Assembly (NCBI GenBank): GCA_002748265.1
Contig: PDRY01000017.1
Location: forward strand, 99,514-163,513
Reading direction: 5' to 3'
From: Rhodobacterales bacterium
Lineage (GTDB): Bacteria > Pseudomonadota > Alphaproteobacteria > Rhodobacterales > Rhodobacteraceae
Length of the DNA: 64,000 bases
Part shown: one piece after another, positions 34,479 through 44,460 of the stretch
Layout: each line of letters starts with the position of its first letter
How positions within the stretch are numbered: position 1 is the first letter of the stretch
Program-made: the position numbers and the translations under genes
The notes under the pieces: model-generated
Databases searched by the model: none
What the model was told of the DNA's origin: nothing
What the model saw: the letters and a program-made list of their open reading frames with translations, nothing else

Positions 34479-34506
34479 GCGTGAGGGGCGGGTCAGCCCC
34501 TCACGC
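34479..34506. terminator. Hairpin between convergent genes
   Basis: Perfect 11-bp stem GCGTGAGGGGC / GCCCCTCACGC with a 6-base loop, seven bases after the DEAD-box stop. It lacks a T run, so it is a likely but not certain terminator. Confidence 0.5.
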
Positions 34507-34565
34507 GTAGAGCGGCCCCTTCAAGCGTGATGGGGCAGGGCGTCAGATCCGCGATCCGGGATCGC

Positions 34566-35195
34566 TTACTGCGCGCGTTTGAAGGCCGCTGTCGCCACGC
34601 CCATGGCGATCAGCGCGCTTCCGCCCAGTCGGGAGAACCACGCCAGGACCGACGGACGGGCGATTTTCCGGCGCAGCTTGTCGGCCAGGAGCGCATAGGC
34701 AAGCGCGTTCAAAGCAGCGAGCCCGACGAAGGTTGCCACCAGAATCGTGAACTGAGGCAGCAGCGGGCTGTCCAGGGCCACGAATTGCGGCACGAACGCG
34801 ATGAAGAACACGATGGATTTCGGGTTCAACGCCGTCACGGCGGCAGCATGGCCGAACACATGGGACGGGCTGGTGTCCGTCGCCTCTGCCAGATCCCCAA
34901 GAGACGCGGTCGATGCGCTGCGGAGCAGCTTGATCCCGAGATAGACGAGATAAACCGCGCCCAGCCACTTCAGGGCGGTGAACAGCGTCGCGGAGGCGAG
35001 CACCACGGCCCCCAGCCCTGCAAGCGAGGCGGACATGGCAATGAAATCTCCGAGTGCCACACCGCACACAGTGGCGATCGCCACGCGTCGCCCCTGACTG
35101 ATGGCGTAGCTCAGAACGAGCAAAACGGTCGGCCCCGGAATGAGCAAGAGAGCGGTAGAGGCGGCGACGAAGGCCAGCCATAATTGGACATCCAT
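34566..35195 (-). CDS. LysE/RhtB family amino-acid exporter
   Basis: 209 residues with six predicted helices. The N-terminal signature LLLIPGPTVLLVLSYAISQGRR is the LysE/RhtB hallmark, and GVALGDFIAMS and LNPKSIVFFIAFVPQF match the family. It exports amino acids or homoserine-lactone-like compounds; the substrate cannot be told. It is a single gene, convergent with the DEAD-box gene. Confidence 0.93.
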   Translation of the reverse strand: MDVQLWLAFVAASTALLLIPGPTVLLVLSYAISQGRRVAIATVCGVALGDFIAMSASLAGLGAVVLASATLFTALKWLGAVYLVYLGIKLLRSASTASLGDLAEATDTSPSHVFGHAAAVTALNPKSIVFFIAFVPQFVALDSPLLPQFTILVATFVGLAALNALAYALLADKLRRKIARPSVLAWFSRLGGSALIAMGVATAAFKRAQ

Positions 35196-35345
35196 GAAAG
35201 CACCTTTCTGACAACCAGATCACGAAGCCACAGCCATGGCGGGCTGTAAAGGTGGAGCTGTCGCGCAAAACCGCGCGCGGCGCCGACCTCTCCAACCCGC
35301 CTCAAGCAGTGGCGCTTCGGATCGGTCCGAGGCGGCCCACGGCCG

Positions 35346-35543
35346 TTAGTCGTTGATGCTGTTTATGGCCTCGGTAAAGACCGCGACCCCGACCAGGCCA
35401 TAGATGAGCAGGGCGGTCGTGCCGACCGCAACCCCGGTCACAGCTGCGTTCCGGCCGGCGTTCGGGTTTTCAACGCCGTAGGTCCCGCTGCCGGCGCATC
35501 CGGCGACAAGACCTAGGATCGCAAATAGTTTGATAGCTTTCAT
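35346..35543 (-). CDS. Small lipoprotein
   Basis: 65 residues starting MKAIKLFAILGLVAGC, a signal peptide that ends in a lipobox (LVAGC). The mature part is about 50 residues with a hydrophobic stretch (AVTGVAVGTTALLIYGLVGVAVF) that could be a second membrane segment. The ATG at 35543 has GGAGAGG seven bases upstream, which decides this start. No family recognised. Confidence 0.7.
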   Translation of the reverse strand: MKAIKLFAILGLVAGCAGSGTYGVENPNAGRNAAVTGVAVGTTALLIYGLVGVAVFTEAINSIND

Positions 35544-35750
35544 TTTTATGCCTCTCCTGTTGAGCGCTTTCGGGCCTAGGGAGGCGAGTGCGGAGTGTAA
35601 AAACACGAAAAACGTCAAAACGGAAAGAAAGCTGAAACACGGCGGTCCGCGCTGTGCCCGCTGGTTTCAAAGACGTAAAGCGCTGCCAAATGGCGGAAGG
35701 CGTGTCAGGCGTTACCCCGTCGGCGGTCGATTGCTCGTCTGCTCAAACGC

Positions 35751-35783
35751 AAAACGCGCGCCCGGTTTCCCGGACGCGCGTTT
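35751..35783 (-). terminator. Intrinsic terminator of the transglycosylase gene
   Basis: On the minus strand the stem is AAACGCGCGTCCGG / CCGGGCGCGCGTTT with one mismatch and a 4-base loop, followed by TTTTGCGTTTG. It lies 21 bp after the transglycosylase stop. Confidence 0.8.
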
Positions 35784-35803
35784 CCATGCGGCTTTGCGGT
35801 GGA

Positions 35804-36595
35804 TCACTCCATCCGCTTGGCCATGATGGCGATTGCTTTTTGGTAGACGCCCGCAGCGTTCCACTCCTGGATCACGCGGAAGTTCGGCTCGCCTTCCTGA
35901 TAGCCCTGACCGGGACGCCAGCCTTTCTGGCGCAGGAAGTTGGCGGTGGACGCAAGCGCGTCGGCCAGCGTCGTCAGGTCGATCCGGCCGTCGCCATTCC
36001 CGTCCACGCCATAGCGCAGCATGTTGCCGGGCAGGAACTGGGTGTGACCGGTCTCACCGTGCTTGGCGCCGACCGAGCCGTTGCTCAGGGAGCCACGGTC
36101 CACCAGCTTCAGCGCGGCAATCGCGTGCGGCGTGAAGAAATCGGGGCGGCGGCAGTCATAGGCCAGCGTGGTGATCGCGGAGACGACATTGGTGTCCCCC
36201 ATGAAGCGGCCAAAGCCGGTTTCCATGCCGTGAATGGCGACAATCACCTCGGCGGGGACGCCATAGGCGCTTTCCAGCGAATCGTAGAAGCTGCGGTTTT
36301 GTGCGATCTTGCTGCGGCCCTGGCTCACGATCGTGTCGGCGCCGCGCACCTGCATGAACTTGTCCAGAGTGTAGGAGAAGCTCCGCTGGTTGCGGTCCGC
36401 ATTGATCGTGGTTTGCGAGTAGCGCGCATTGGCCAAAGCATCGAGCCCGCGTTGCCCCACGCCCGCCGCCTGCGCTTCGCTGGCAAAGGCGGATTTCCAG
36501 GCGTCAAAACCGGAGGAGGAGTTACCGCAGGTCGCGGCGTGGACTCCGCTCGCAAGCCCGAGGGCGGCGAGGGTCGAAAGTACGAGTTTGCGCAT
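35804..36595 (-). CDS. Lytic murein transglycosylase (MltB-like)
   Basis: 263 residues. The signal peptide is MRKLVLSTLAALGLASGVHA with cleavage after AxA. The SLT_2 domain follows; the catalytic Glu is in AIHGMETGFGRFMGD (MltB signature ExxFG type), and the substrate groove blocks are TGHTQFLPGNMLRYGVDGNGDGRIDL. It cuts peptidoglycan with formation of the 1,6-anhydro end. The start at 36595 has CAGGAG six bases upstream; a longer reading to 36643 is possible but would spoil the signal peptide. Confidence 0.92.
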   Translation of the reverse strand: MRKLVLSTLAALGLASGVHAATCGNSSSGFDAWKSAFASEAQAAGVGQRGLDALANARYSQTTINADRNQRSFSYTLDKFMQVRGADTIVSQGRSKIAQNRSFYDSLESAYGVPAEVIVAIHGMETGFGRFMGDTNVVSAITTLAYDCRRPDFFTPHAIAALKLVDRGSLSNGSVGAKHGETGHTQFLPGNMLRYGVDGNGDGRIDLTTLADALASTANFLRQKGWRPGQGYQEGEPNFRVIQEWNAAGVYQKAIAIMAKRME

Positions 36596-36771
36596 TGCAA
36601 GCTCCTGATTGGGAATAACGATAGCGACGCCTTTCCCTAACATGGCCCTGCCACGTTCCCAAACATTTCGCGCGGTTATCGGATGTCAGGTCGGGGTTTC
36701 CCTACTCAGAAGGGGGCTCCGGCGCGGGAATGTCTGTCCGGACATGCCGCGCCGGGCGCTTTGAACGGGTG

Positions 36772-38466
36772 TCAGTCCCGTGTCCCGGCGAAGCGCTCCT
36801 GCCAATCGGCCCGCTGATCATCGGTGATCTTGCCGAACAGGTTTTCGGGCACTGAGAAGCCATGCCCGGCGGGCAGACGCTCCATCGCGGCCTTGGCGCT
36901 TTGCGGCCAGTCGAGTGTGGTGCCCATGGCGTCGGCCATCTTGGCGGCGGCTTCGGGGATGAACGGCGCCGACAGCGCGGCGTAGAACGGGATCAGGTTC
37001 AGCCCGATACGCACCTGCGCGGCGGCGGCGTCAGGGTCTTCCTTGAAGGTCGCCCAGGGCGCGGCGGCCTGAAGATACTCGTTGCCCAGCACCCAAAGTC
37101 CGCGCAGCGCCTGCGCCGCCTTGCGCACCTGGATCGCATCCATGGCGGCCTGATATTCGGCCAGACCGGCATCCAGATCGGCAATCAGCTGCGCCTCGCG
37201 CTCGCCCCATGCGCCGCCCTCGGGCACGGCTTCGGAGAACTTGGAGCGGCAGAACTTCGTGACGCGGCTCACGAAATTGCCCAGCACATCGGCCAGATCC
37301 TTGTTGGTGGAGGTCTGGAACTCTTCCCAGGTGAATTCCGTGTCGGAGTTTTCCGGCGCGTGGGACAGCAGCCACCACCGCCACACATCCGCGGGCAGGA
37401 TGTCGAGCGCCTGATCCATGAACACCCCGCGCCCGCGCGATGTCGAAAACTGCCCGCCTTCGTAGTTCAGGTAGTTGAACGATTTGATGTAATCGACAAG
37501 CTTCCACGGCTCGGCGCTGCCCAAAATGGTGGCGGGGAAGGACAGGGTGTGGAAGGGGACGTTATCCTTGCCCATGAACTGGGTGTAGGTCACGTCATCC
37601 GCGCCCTTGTCGGTGCGCCACCAGCTTTCCCAGTCAAAGCCGCCCTCTTGGGCGCAGGCGATGTATTCGATGGGGGCGTCGAACCAGACATAGAAGACCT
37701 TGCCTTCCATGCCGGGCCAGTCCTGATCGCCGCGCTTCACGGGGATGCCCCAGTCCAGATCGCGGGTGATGCCCCGATCCTGCAGGCCGTCCCCATCGTT
37801 GAGCCATTTCTTGGCGATGGAGGTCGTCAGCACCGGCCAGTCGGTCTTGCTGTCGATCCAGGCTTCCAGCTTGTCCTTCATCTGGCTCTGGCACAGATAG
37901 AGATGCTTGGTCTCGCGCACCTCCAGATCGGTGGAGCCGGAGATTGTGCTGTGGGGCTCGATCAGATCGGTCGGGTCGAGCTGCTTGGTGCAGTTGTCGC
38001 ACTGATCGCCCCGCGCGCTGTCAAAGCCGCAATTGGGGCAGGTGCCTTCAATGTAGCGGTCGGGCAGGAACCGGCCATCGGCCACGGAATAGACCTGGCT
38101 TTCGGTGACCTCGCGGATCAAGCCCTGATCGGCCAGAACCCCGGCGAAATGCTGGGTCAGCGCGTGGTTCTCGGGGCTCGACGAGCGCCCGAAATGGTCA
38201 AAAGACAGCCCAAACCCTTTGGCGATGGTCGCCTGCACATCGTGCATCTCGGCGCAGTATTCGGCGACAGGCTTGCCTGCCTTCGCGGCGGCCAGCTCTG
38301 CCGGGGTGCCGTGCTCGTCGGTCGCGCACAGGAACATCACCTCATCGCCCCGCGCCCGGCGATAGCGGGCAAACAGGTCCGCCGGAAGCTGGCTTCCGAC
38401 AAGATTGCCCAGATGCTTGATGCCGTTGATATAGGGAATGGCCGATGTGATGAGATGCCGCGCCAT
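36772..38466 (-). CDS. metG: Methionyl-tRNA synthetase
   Basis: 564-residue class I synthetase. The N-terminal Rossmann half has [14 protein letters not shown] (HIGH-type) and the zinc knob [17 protein letters not shown] with four cysteines. The KMSKS-type loop reads FSTSRGRG, a variant seen in this alphaproteobacterial MetRS class. The anticodon-binding helical domain is complete. There is no C-terminal tRNA-binding appendix, so it should act as a monomer. Confidence 0.96.
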   Translation of the reverse strand: MARHLITSAIPYINGIKHLGNLVGSQLPADLFARYRRARGDEVMFLCATDEHGTPAELAAAKAGKPVAEYCAEMHDVQATIAKGFGLSFDHFGRSSSPENHALTQHFAGVLADQGLIREVTESQVYSVADGRFLPDRYIEGTCPNCGFDSARGDQCDNCTKQLDPTDLIEPHSTISGSTDLEVRETKHLYLCQSQMKDKLEAWIDSKTDWPVLTTSIAKKWLNDGDGLQDRGITRDLDWGIPVKRGDQDWPGMEGKVFYVWFDAPIEYIACAQEGGFDWESWWRTDKGADDVTYTQFMGKDNVPFHTLSFPATILGSAEPWKLVDYIKSFNYLNYEGGQFSTSRGRGVFMDQALDILPADVWRWWLLSHAPENSDTEFTWEEFQTSTNKDLADVLGNFVSRVTKFCRSKFSEAVPEGGAWGEREAQLIADLDAGLAEYQAAMDAIQVRKAAQALRGLWVLGNEYLQAAAPWATFKEDPDAAAAQVRIGLNLIPFYAALSAPFIPEAAAKMADAMGTTLDWPQSAKAAMERLPAGHGFSVPENLFGKITDDQRADWQERFAGTRD

Positions 38467-38530
38467 GGCTGCCTCCTGAAAGTCGCTGCCCGTCTCCTAC
38501 GCCCCGCTGCCGCAAAGAAAAACCCTGCTC

Positions 38531-38592
38531 CTTCTTTTGGCTCCAAATATCCCGGGGGAGTCGTGCCAAAGGCACGGCGGGGGCAGCGCCCC
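38531..38592 (-). repeat. Intergenic repeat, copy 3
   Basis: On the minus strand it reads GGGCGCTGCCCCC, a GCCGTGCC-TTT-GGCACG hairpin, CTCCCCC, then GGGATATTTGGAGCCAAAAG. It shares the core with copies at 20973-21026 and 29198-29253. It lies between divergent metG and the dipeptidase gene. Confidence 0.75.
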
Positions 38593-38651
38593 CATGCCCG
38601 CCCTTGCCATCGCGCGCGATCCCCGGAACATGGGCGCGAAAGGAGCCCCCC

Positions 38652-39701
38652 ATGTTCGACATCTTCGACGGCCACAACGATTTCCTCACCAAGCTGCTGG
38701 AGGCGGGGGATCCGAGCGCCCATTGGCCCGGCGCCTCTGACGGCGGTCATCTGGATCTGCCCCGGATGCGGCAGGGGGGCTTTGCGGGCGGCTTCTTCGC
38801 GATCTGGATCCCGAACCCGGACGACGCTGATGCACCCTCGCTCGACGATCTCACGCAGGGCGAAACCTACGACGTGCCGCTGCCCGATCCGCTCGATCTG
38901 TCCTATGCCCAGCACCTCGCGCTTAAGGAGGCGGGCCTGCTGCTGTGGATGGAGCGCGAGAGCGGCGGCGCCCTGCGGGTGTGCCGCAGCGCAGAGGATC
39001 TGCGCGCAGCCCGCGCGGGCGGCCAGATCGCCGCGATCATGCATATGGAGGGCGCCGAGCCCATCGGAGCCGATCTCAACGCGCTGCACGTGTTTCACGC
39101 CATGGGGCTGCGCTCTCTCGGGCCGGTCTGGTCCCGGCCCAATATCTTTGGCCACGGCGTTCCGTTCCGCTATCCGGGCACACCCGACACCGGCGACGGG
39201 CTGACGCCGTTGGGTCAGGATTTGATCCGCGCCTGCGATCGGTTGGGTATCCTGATCGACCTGTCGCACCTGAATGAGGCAGGGTTCAACGATGTCGCCC
39301 GGCTCAGCGGCCAGCCCCTTATGGCGACCCATTCCAACGCCCATGCGCTCAGCCCCGTGCCGCGCAACCTGACGGATCGGCAATTGCGGATCATCGCTGA
39401 GAGCGGCGGGATCGTCGGGCTCAACTTCGCCACCGCTTTCCTGACGGAGAACGGGCAGGCCGACCCGGAGACGGGGCTCGACACCATGCTGCGCCATCTC
39501 GATCACCTGATCGGCCTGCTGGGCGAGGACGGAGTGGCTCTTGGTTCGGATTTCGACGGCGCGCGCATTCCGTCCGTCATCGGCGACGTGACCGGGGTGC
39601 AGGCGCTATGCGGCGCCATGCGCGATCACGGCTTTGGTGAGGCGCTCGTGCGCAAGATCGCCAGCGAGAACTGGCTGGCGTTCCTGACCCGCGCGCTCTG
39701 A
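38652..39701 (+). CDS. Membrane-dipeptidase family (renal dipeptidase-like) peptidase
   Basis: 349-residue M19 zinc dipeptidase. The metal ligands are visible as DGHND (H8, D10), the bridging Glu in MHMEGAE, and His in the later LSHLNEAGF and ATHSNAHAL blocks, with the final LGSDFDG. M19 enzymes split dipeptides, often with a D-residue at the C end. No signal peptide is visible, so it is predicted to be cytosolic. AAAGGAG precedes the ATG by 6 bases. Confidence 0.92.
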   Translation: MFDIFDGHNDFLTKLLEAGDPSAHWPGASDGGHLDLPRMRQGGFAGGFFAIWIPNPDDADAPSLDDLTQGETYDVPLPDPLDLSYAQHLALKEAGLLLWMERESGGALRVCRSAEDLRAARAGGQIAAIMHMEGAEPIGADLNALHVFHAMGLRSLGPVWSRPNIFGHGVPFRYPGTPDTGDGLTPLGQDLIRACDRLGILIDLSHLNEAGFNDVARLSGQPLMATHSNAHALSPVPRNLTDRQLRIIAESGGIVGLNFATAFLTENGQADPETGLDTMLRHLDHLIGLLGEDGVALGSDFDGARIPSVIGDVTGVQALCGAMRDHGFGEALVRKIASENWLAFLTRAL

Positions 39702-39800
39702 GCGGTCCGCGATCCCGAGCTATTCTTTGCGCGGGCGAAGTCCTTGATTGCTCCTTGTTCTTGGTTTGTGCTAGTCCTGCACAAAAGAGCAGGAGACAGC

Positions 39801-40307
39801 ATGCGGGTGATCGGGATCGATCCGGGACTGCGCCATCTGGGATGGGGCGTCGTTGAGATCAGCGGCAGCAAACTGCGCCATGTGGCGAATGGGCGGATCA
39901 GCACCGCCAGCGGCGATCTTTCTGCGCGGCTGCTGGCCCTGTTTTCTGAGCTGGAGCAGGTGATTGCCGGGCATGCCCCCAGCTGTGCCGGGATCGAACA
40001 GACCTTCGTCAATCGCGACGGGGCCGGGACGCTCAAACTGGGTCAGGCGCGCGGGGTTGCGATGCTCGCGCTCGCGCGGGCCGGGCTGGAGATCGGGGAA
40101 TACGCGCCCAACGCGGTGAAAAAGGCCGTGGTCGGCGTCGGGCACGCCGACAAGGATCAGATCGCCCATATGGTGCGGATGCACCTGCCGGGCTGCGCGC
40201 CGGACAGCCCGGATGCGGCGGATGCTCTGGCCATTGCCATCTGCCACGCGCATCATGTGCAAAGCGGCGCGCGAACGCTGGCCGCATTGGCGAGGGCAAG
40301 CGCATGA
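39801..40307 (+). CDS. ruvC: Holliday junction resolvase RuvC
   Basis: 168-residue RuvC nuclease that cuts Holliday junctions. The four acidic residues are in IGIDPGL, GIEQTF and [15 protein letters not shown]. The length is normal. GCAGGAG lies five bases before the ATG. It is the first gene of ruvCAB; its stop overlaps the ruvA start (ATGA). Confidence 0.96.
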   Translation: MRVIGIDPGLRHLGWGVVEISGSKLRHVANGRISTASGDLSARLLALFSELEQVIAGHAPSCAGIEQTFVNRDGAGTLKLGQARGVAMLALARAGLEIGEYAPNAVKKAVVGVGHADKDQIAHMVRMHLPGCAPDSPDAADALAIAICHAHHVQSGARTLAALARASA

Positions 40308-40969
40308 TCGGCAAGCTGACCGGCATTCTGGATTTCAAGGGACTCGATCACGTGGTGATCGACGTGGCCGGGGTCGGCTATGTCGTCCACGTGTCCGAGC
40401 GGGTTCTGGCGGGTCTGCCTGCCGCCGGAGAACCCGTGGCCCTGTTCACCGACCTGCTGGTGCGGGAGGATCTGCTGCAGCTGTTCGGCTTCCCGTCGAT
40501 GGTGGAGCGGGAATGGCACCGACTGCTCATGGGGGTGCAGGGGATCGGCGCGAAGGCGTCGATGGCGATCCTGGGCGTTCTGGGCGCCGATGGCGTGAGC
40601 CGGGCGATTGCCTTGGGCGACTGGAACGCGGTGGCGGCGGCCAAGGGCGTGGGCCCCAAGATCGCGCAGCGCGTGGTCAATGAACTGAAAGACAAGGCGC
40701 CCGGCGTCATGGCCATGGGCGGCACGTTGGCAGAGGCCACGGGCGACGCGCCCGCAGCACCGGCGGCGCCCGCTCCGGCGCGGGCGAAACCGGTTGCGGC
40801 GTCCGGCTCTGGCGCGGCGCAGGCGGATGCGCTCTCTGCGCTGTCCAATCTGGGTTATGCACCGGGCGAAGCGGCGAGCGCCGTGGCCGAAGCGGCGGGG
40901 GCGGACCCGGAGGCTGGGACCGAAGCCCTGATCCGTGCCGCTTTGAAACTGCTGGCACCGAAAGGCTAA
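40304..40969 (+). CDS. ruvA: Holliday junction branch-migration protein RuvA
   Basis: 221 residues. Domain I OB fold ([30 protein letters not shown]), domain II helix-hairpin-helix pairs ([30 protein letters not shown]), an Ala/Pro linker (residues about 150-170) and domain III ([19 protein letters not shown]) that touches RuvB. It forms the tetramer around the four-way junction. It overlaps ruvC by 4 bp and is three bases from ruvB. Confidence 0.96.
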   Translation: MIGKLTGILDFKGLDHVVIDVAGVGYVVHVSERVLAGLPAAGEPVALFTDLLVREDLLQLFGFPSMVEREWHRLLMGVQGIGAKASMAILGVLGADGVSRAIALGDWNAVAAAKGVGPKIAQRVVNELKDKAPGVMAMGGTLAEATGDAPAAPAAPAPARAKPVAASGSGAAQADALSALSNLGYAPGEAASAVAEAAGADPEAGTEALIRAALKLLAPKG

Positions 40970-40972
40970 CCG

Positions 40973-41986
40973 ATGGAGCGTGATCCCGCCCTGGACCCTT
41001 CCGTGCGCGACGGCGAGGATCGCGCGCTGCGGCCTCAGACTCTGGACGACTTCACCGGACAGGCTGAAGCGCGCGCCAACCTGCGGGTCTTTATCGAAAG
41101 CGCCCGGCGCAGGGGCGAGGCGATGGACCACACGCTGTTCCATGGCCCCCCCGGTCTGGGGAAGACCACGCTGGCCCAGATCGTCGCGCGTGAGTTGGGC
41201 GTGGGGTTTCGCATGACCTCGGGCCCGGTGCTGGCAAAGGCCGGCGATCTGGCGGCGATCCTGACCAATCTGGAAGCGCGCGATGTGCTGTTCATCGACG
41301 AGATCCACCGCATGAATCCAGCGGTGGAAGAGGTGCTCTACCCCGCTTTGGAGGATTTTGAGCTCGATCTCGTGATCGGCGAAGGCCCGGCAGCGCGCAC
41401 CGTGCGGATCGAGTTGCAGCCCTTCACGCTGGTCGGAGCGACGACCCGGCTGGGCCTGCTGACGACCCCCTTGCGTGATCGCTTCGGCATCCCGACCCGG
41501 CTGGATTTCTACACGGTTGAGGAACTGCACAGCATCGTCACCCGCGGCGCGCGGCTGATGGGGGCGCCGGCCACCGAAGGCGGCGCCCATGAGATCGCCC
41601 GTCGGGCACGCGGCACGCCCCGCATCGCCGGGCGCCTGCTGCGCCGGGTGGTGGATTTCGCCGTGGTCGAGGGCGATGGCACCGTGACGGAGGCCATCGC
41701 AGACCGTGCGCTGACGCGGCTTGGCGTCGATGAGCTGGGGCTCGACGGGGCCGACCGCCGCTACCTGCGCCTGATCGCGGAGAGCTATGGCGGCGGCCCG
41801 GTCGGGGTGGAGACCCTGTCTGCCGCCCTGTCCGAGAGCCGGGATGCCCTGGAAGAGGTGATCGAGCCGTATCTGCTTCAGCAGGGGCTGATCGCACGGA
41901 CCCCGCGCGGGCGGGCCTTGGCCCCCGCCGCATGGCGGCATCTGGGGCTGGAGGCACCCAAGGGGCCATCGGACCTATTCGGGTAG
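40973..41986 (+). CDS. ruvB: Holliday junction branch-migration helicase RuvB
   Basis: 337-residue AAA+ motor. Walker A GPPGLGKT, Walker [11 protein letters not shown], sensor 1 GATTRLGLL and the arginine finger in PLRDRFG are intact. The C-terminal winged helix ([17 protein letters not shown]) binds DNA. Together with RuvA and RuvC it moves and resolves recombination junctions. Last gene of the ruvCAB unit. Confidence 0.97.
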   Translation: MERDPALDPSVRDGEDRALRPQTLDDFTGQAEARANLRVFIESARRRGEAMDHTLFHGPPGLGKTTLAQIVARELGVGFRMTSGPVLAKAGDLAAILTNLEARDVLFIDEIHRMNPAVEEVLYPALEDFELDLVIGEGPAARTVRIELQPFTLVGATTRLGLLTTPLRDRFGIPTRLDFYTVEELHSIVTRGARLMGAPATEGGAHEIARRARGTPRIAGRLLRRVVDFAVVEGDGTVTEAIADRALTRLGVDELGLDGADRRYLRLIAESYGGGPVGVETLSAALSESRDALEEVIEPYLLQQGLIARTPRGRALAPAAWRHLGLEAPKGPSDLFG

Positions 41987-42061
41987 GGGCGCCTCGCCCG
42001 GTGGGGCATGTGCCCGAAAGAAGCGTCTGGCTCGTGCGCCTTGAGAGCGGTATGCCGGGGT

Positions 42062-42511
42062 ATGGTTGAGATCATCGTGACATGGGCCGAAGGGGCCGAT
42101 CAGGAGCTGGGCCTGCCGGTCTATCAGACTGCGGGCGCGGCGGGTGCGGATCTGCGGGCGCAGATGGCAGAGCCTTTGGTTTTGGCGCCGGGGGCGCGCG
42201 CTGCGGTTCCGGTAGGGCTGCGTATGGCCATCCCTGAAGGATACGAAGTGCAGATCCGGCCCCGCTCTGGTCTGGCGCGGCGGCAGGGGCTCACCATGGT
42301 CAATGCACCGGGCACGATCGACAGCGATTATCGCGGGGAGGTTCAGGTCTTGCTCATCAATCTGGGCGATGAAGAGGCGGTGATCCGCCACGGAGACCGG
42401 ATCGCGCAGATGGTGGTCGCGCCGGTGGTGCAGGCTCAGTTCCGCATTGGCGATCTGGATGAGACAGAGCGCGGCGCGGCGGGATTTGGATCGACGGGTG
42501 TGTCCGAATGA
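42062..42511 (+). CDS. dut: dUTP diphosphatase
   Basis: 149-residue trimeric dUTPase, which removes dUTP and supplies dUMP. The five family motifs are seen: AGADLRA, RPRSGLA, INAPGTID-like ([14 protein letters not shown]), GDRIAQMV and the glycine-rich C-terminal arm [10 protein letters not shown]. It starts at the ATG at 42062; the ribosome binding site is weak. Its stop overlaps the next gene by 4 bp. Confidence 0.95.
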   Translation: MVEIIVTWAEGADQELGLPVYQTAGAAGADLRAQMAEPLVLAPGARAAVPVGLRMAIPEGYEVQIRPRSGLARRQGLTMVNAPGTIDSDYRGEVQVLLINLGDEEAVIRHGDRIAQMVVAPVVQAQFRIGDLDETERGAAGFGSTGVSE

Positions 42512-43527
42512 GCGCTGTTCTGCTGGCAGCGGGCATCTGGATCCTGGGTGGCGTCCTGGGTGCGAGCCGCGCGCAGCGGGGGGTGCTTCTTGGGCTGCTT
42601 TGGCTGGCTGTGGTCAGCCTGCATCTGACCTTGCCGGACGGCCACCCGCTGCGCGGGGCAACGGGCGGGAGCGCCGCGCCGTGGCTGTTGCTGGCGGGAT
42701 TTGGCGGTGTCGCTCTGCTCTACGGGCGCGGGGTGGCCTGGTTGAAGGCGCGAGCGCCGCAGGAGGCGCAGCCCGAGGCTGCTCCGTCTGATCGTGAGCT
42801 GTCGCGCTATGCCCGCCACATGATGCTGCGCGAGATCGGCGGGCCGGGCCAAATGCGGTTGCGGGCGGCCAAGGTTCTGGTGATCGGCGCGGGGGGGCTT
42901 GGGTCTCCGGTGCTGCTCTATCTGGCGGCGGCGGGCATCGGCACCATTGGGGTTGTGGATGACGACGATGTGGATGCCACGAACCTGCAGCGCCAGGTGA
43001 TCCACAGGGACGATGCGATCGGCACGCCAAAGGTGTTTTCCGCCGCCGATGCGATACGCGCGCTGAACCCGCATGTGACGGTGAAGCCGTATCACCGGCG
43101 GCTCGGGGCCGAGGATGCGGAGGCGTTGATTGCAGAGTATGATCTGGTGATCGACGGCTGCGACAATTTTGAAACGCGGGCCCTGGTGAATACGGCGTGC
43201 GTCGCCACGGGCACGCCGCTGATATCGGGCGCGATCAGTCAGTGGGAGGGGCAGGTGAGCCTGTTCGATCCGTCGCGCGGCGGGCCGTGCTATGCCTGTG
43301 TTTTCCCCAAAGGACCCGCACCGGATCTGGCGCCGTCCTGCGCTCAGGCCGGGGTGCTGGGGCCTTTGCCCGGGATCATCGGCACGATCATGGCGGCGGA
43401 GGCCGTCAAGCATCTGGTCGGCGCCGGAGAGACGCTTTCAGGCCGGATGCTGATCTATGACGCGCTTTATGCAGAAAGCCGCGAGATGCGCGTGGCGCGC
43501 GATCCCGGCTGCCCGGTCTGCGGCTAG
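42508..43527 (+). CDS. ThiF/MoeB/HesA-type adenylyltransferase with N-terminal membrane domain
   Basis: 339 residues. Residues 1-80 form about three hydrophobic helices, then comes an E1-like domain: [19 protein letters not shown], nucleotide loop [30 protein letters not shown]. It adenylates a ubiquitin-like sulfur carrier such as MoaD or ThiS. Zinc-binding cysteines are CYACVF and CPVCG near the end. The membrane domain is not part of classical MoeB. No carrier gene is beside it. The start overlaps dut (ATGA), and the stop overlaps the convergent AEC gene stop. Confidence 0.88.
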   Translation: MSAVLLAAGIWILGGVLGASRAQRGVLLGLLWLAVVSLHLTLPDGHPLRGATGGSAAPWLLLAGFGGVALLYGRGVAWLKARAPQEAQPEAAPSDRELSRYARHMMLREIGGPGQMRLRAAKVLVIGAGGLGSPVLLYLAAAGIGTIGVVDDDDVDATNLQRQVIHRDDAIGTPKVFSAADAIRALNPHVTVKPYHRRLGAEDAEALIAEYDLVIDGCDNFETRALVNTACVATGTPLISGAISQWEGQVSLFDPSRGGPCYACVFPKGPAPDLAPSCAQAGVLGPLPGIIGTIMAAEAVKHLVGAGETLSGRMLIYDALYAESREMRVARDPGCPVCG

Positions 43528-44453
43528 GGCAGGACCGTTAGCCAGAAGGTCGCGGTGAGGATGGTTAGCGCGGTTCCGAACAGCACCGAAGAGGCCGCGA
43601 CCCGTTTGGCCACGCCATACATGCTGGCAAAGACATAGACATTGATCCCCGGCGCCATCGCCCCCGTCACCACCGCGCTGCGCAGGTCCGGCACCGGGAG
43701 TGCGAGCCCGCGCCCCATCCCATAGGTGATCAGCGGGTGCAGCAGCAGCGAGGACGCGCAGACCATGGCAATGGTGCGCAGATCGCCTTCGGGGCGATAG
43801 TGGTAGAGCGTCCCGCCCAGCCCGAACAGCGCCGCAGGCAGGGCGGAGCGGGCGATCAGATCGCAGGCTTCGGCAAAGACGTCGGGCTGGGGCAGGCCGG
43901 AGAGGTTCACCGTCAGGCCCAGAGCGATCCCGATGATCAGCGGATGGCGGAACATGGCGCGGGCGACCTTGCCCGGCAAGCTGGCCAGCGATCCGCCGCG
44001 CGCGCGGACGATCTCCATTGCTGTGATGCCGACGCCGTAGCAGATCGGGGAATGCAGCGCGATGATCGCGTAGTTGCCGGACATGGCATCAGGGCCATAG
44101 GCGCGTTCCGTGATCGGAAGACCCAGCAGCAGCGAATTCGAGAACAGCCCGCAAAAGCCGATGGCCACGCTGTCCTCCCAGGGGCGGCCAAACAGCAGCC
44201 GCGCGCCCGCGAAACAGACCGCGAAGCTGGTGAGCGCGCCGGTGTAGAAACTGCCCAGAAGCGCAGGGTTCAGGCCCGCGCTCAGGTCCAGGGTCGAGAT
44301 CGCGCGAAACAGCAGCACCGGGATCGCAAAGCCTTGGGTGTAGCGCATGAGCCCTTCGGTCACATCCGTGCCGAACCAGCCCCGCCAGAGCACGGCATAG
44401 CCCGCGCCGATCACCAGGAAGACCGGCAGGATGACCGAGATCAAGCCTGCCAT
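43524..44453 (-). CDS. AEC family transporter
   Basis: 309 residues with about ten hydrophobic helices in two halves, as in the auxin efflux carrier / malonate permease family. The first helix, ISVILPVFLVIGAGYAVLW, and the central FSNSLLLGLPI match the MleP/YfdV-type pattern. Substrates are carboxylates or amino acids; none can be named here. The last bases overlap the stop of the opposite gene by 4 bp. Confidence 0.9.
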   Translation of the reverse strand: MAGLISVILPVFLVIGAGYAVLWRGWFGTDVTEGLMRYTQGFAIPVLLFRAISTLDLSAGLNPALLGSFYTGALTSFAVCFAGARLLFGRPWEDSVAIGFCGLFSNSLLLGLPITERAYGPDAMSGNYAIIALHSPICYGVGITAMEIVRARGGSLASLPGKVARAMFRHPLIIGIALGLTVNLSGLPQPDVFAEACDLIARSALPAALFGLGGTLYHYRPEGDLRTIAMVCASSLLLHPLITYGMGRGLALPVPDLRSAVVTGAMAPGINVYVFASMYGVAKRVAASSVLFGTALTILTATFWLTVLP

Positions 44454-44460
44454 GGCCCGC

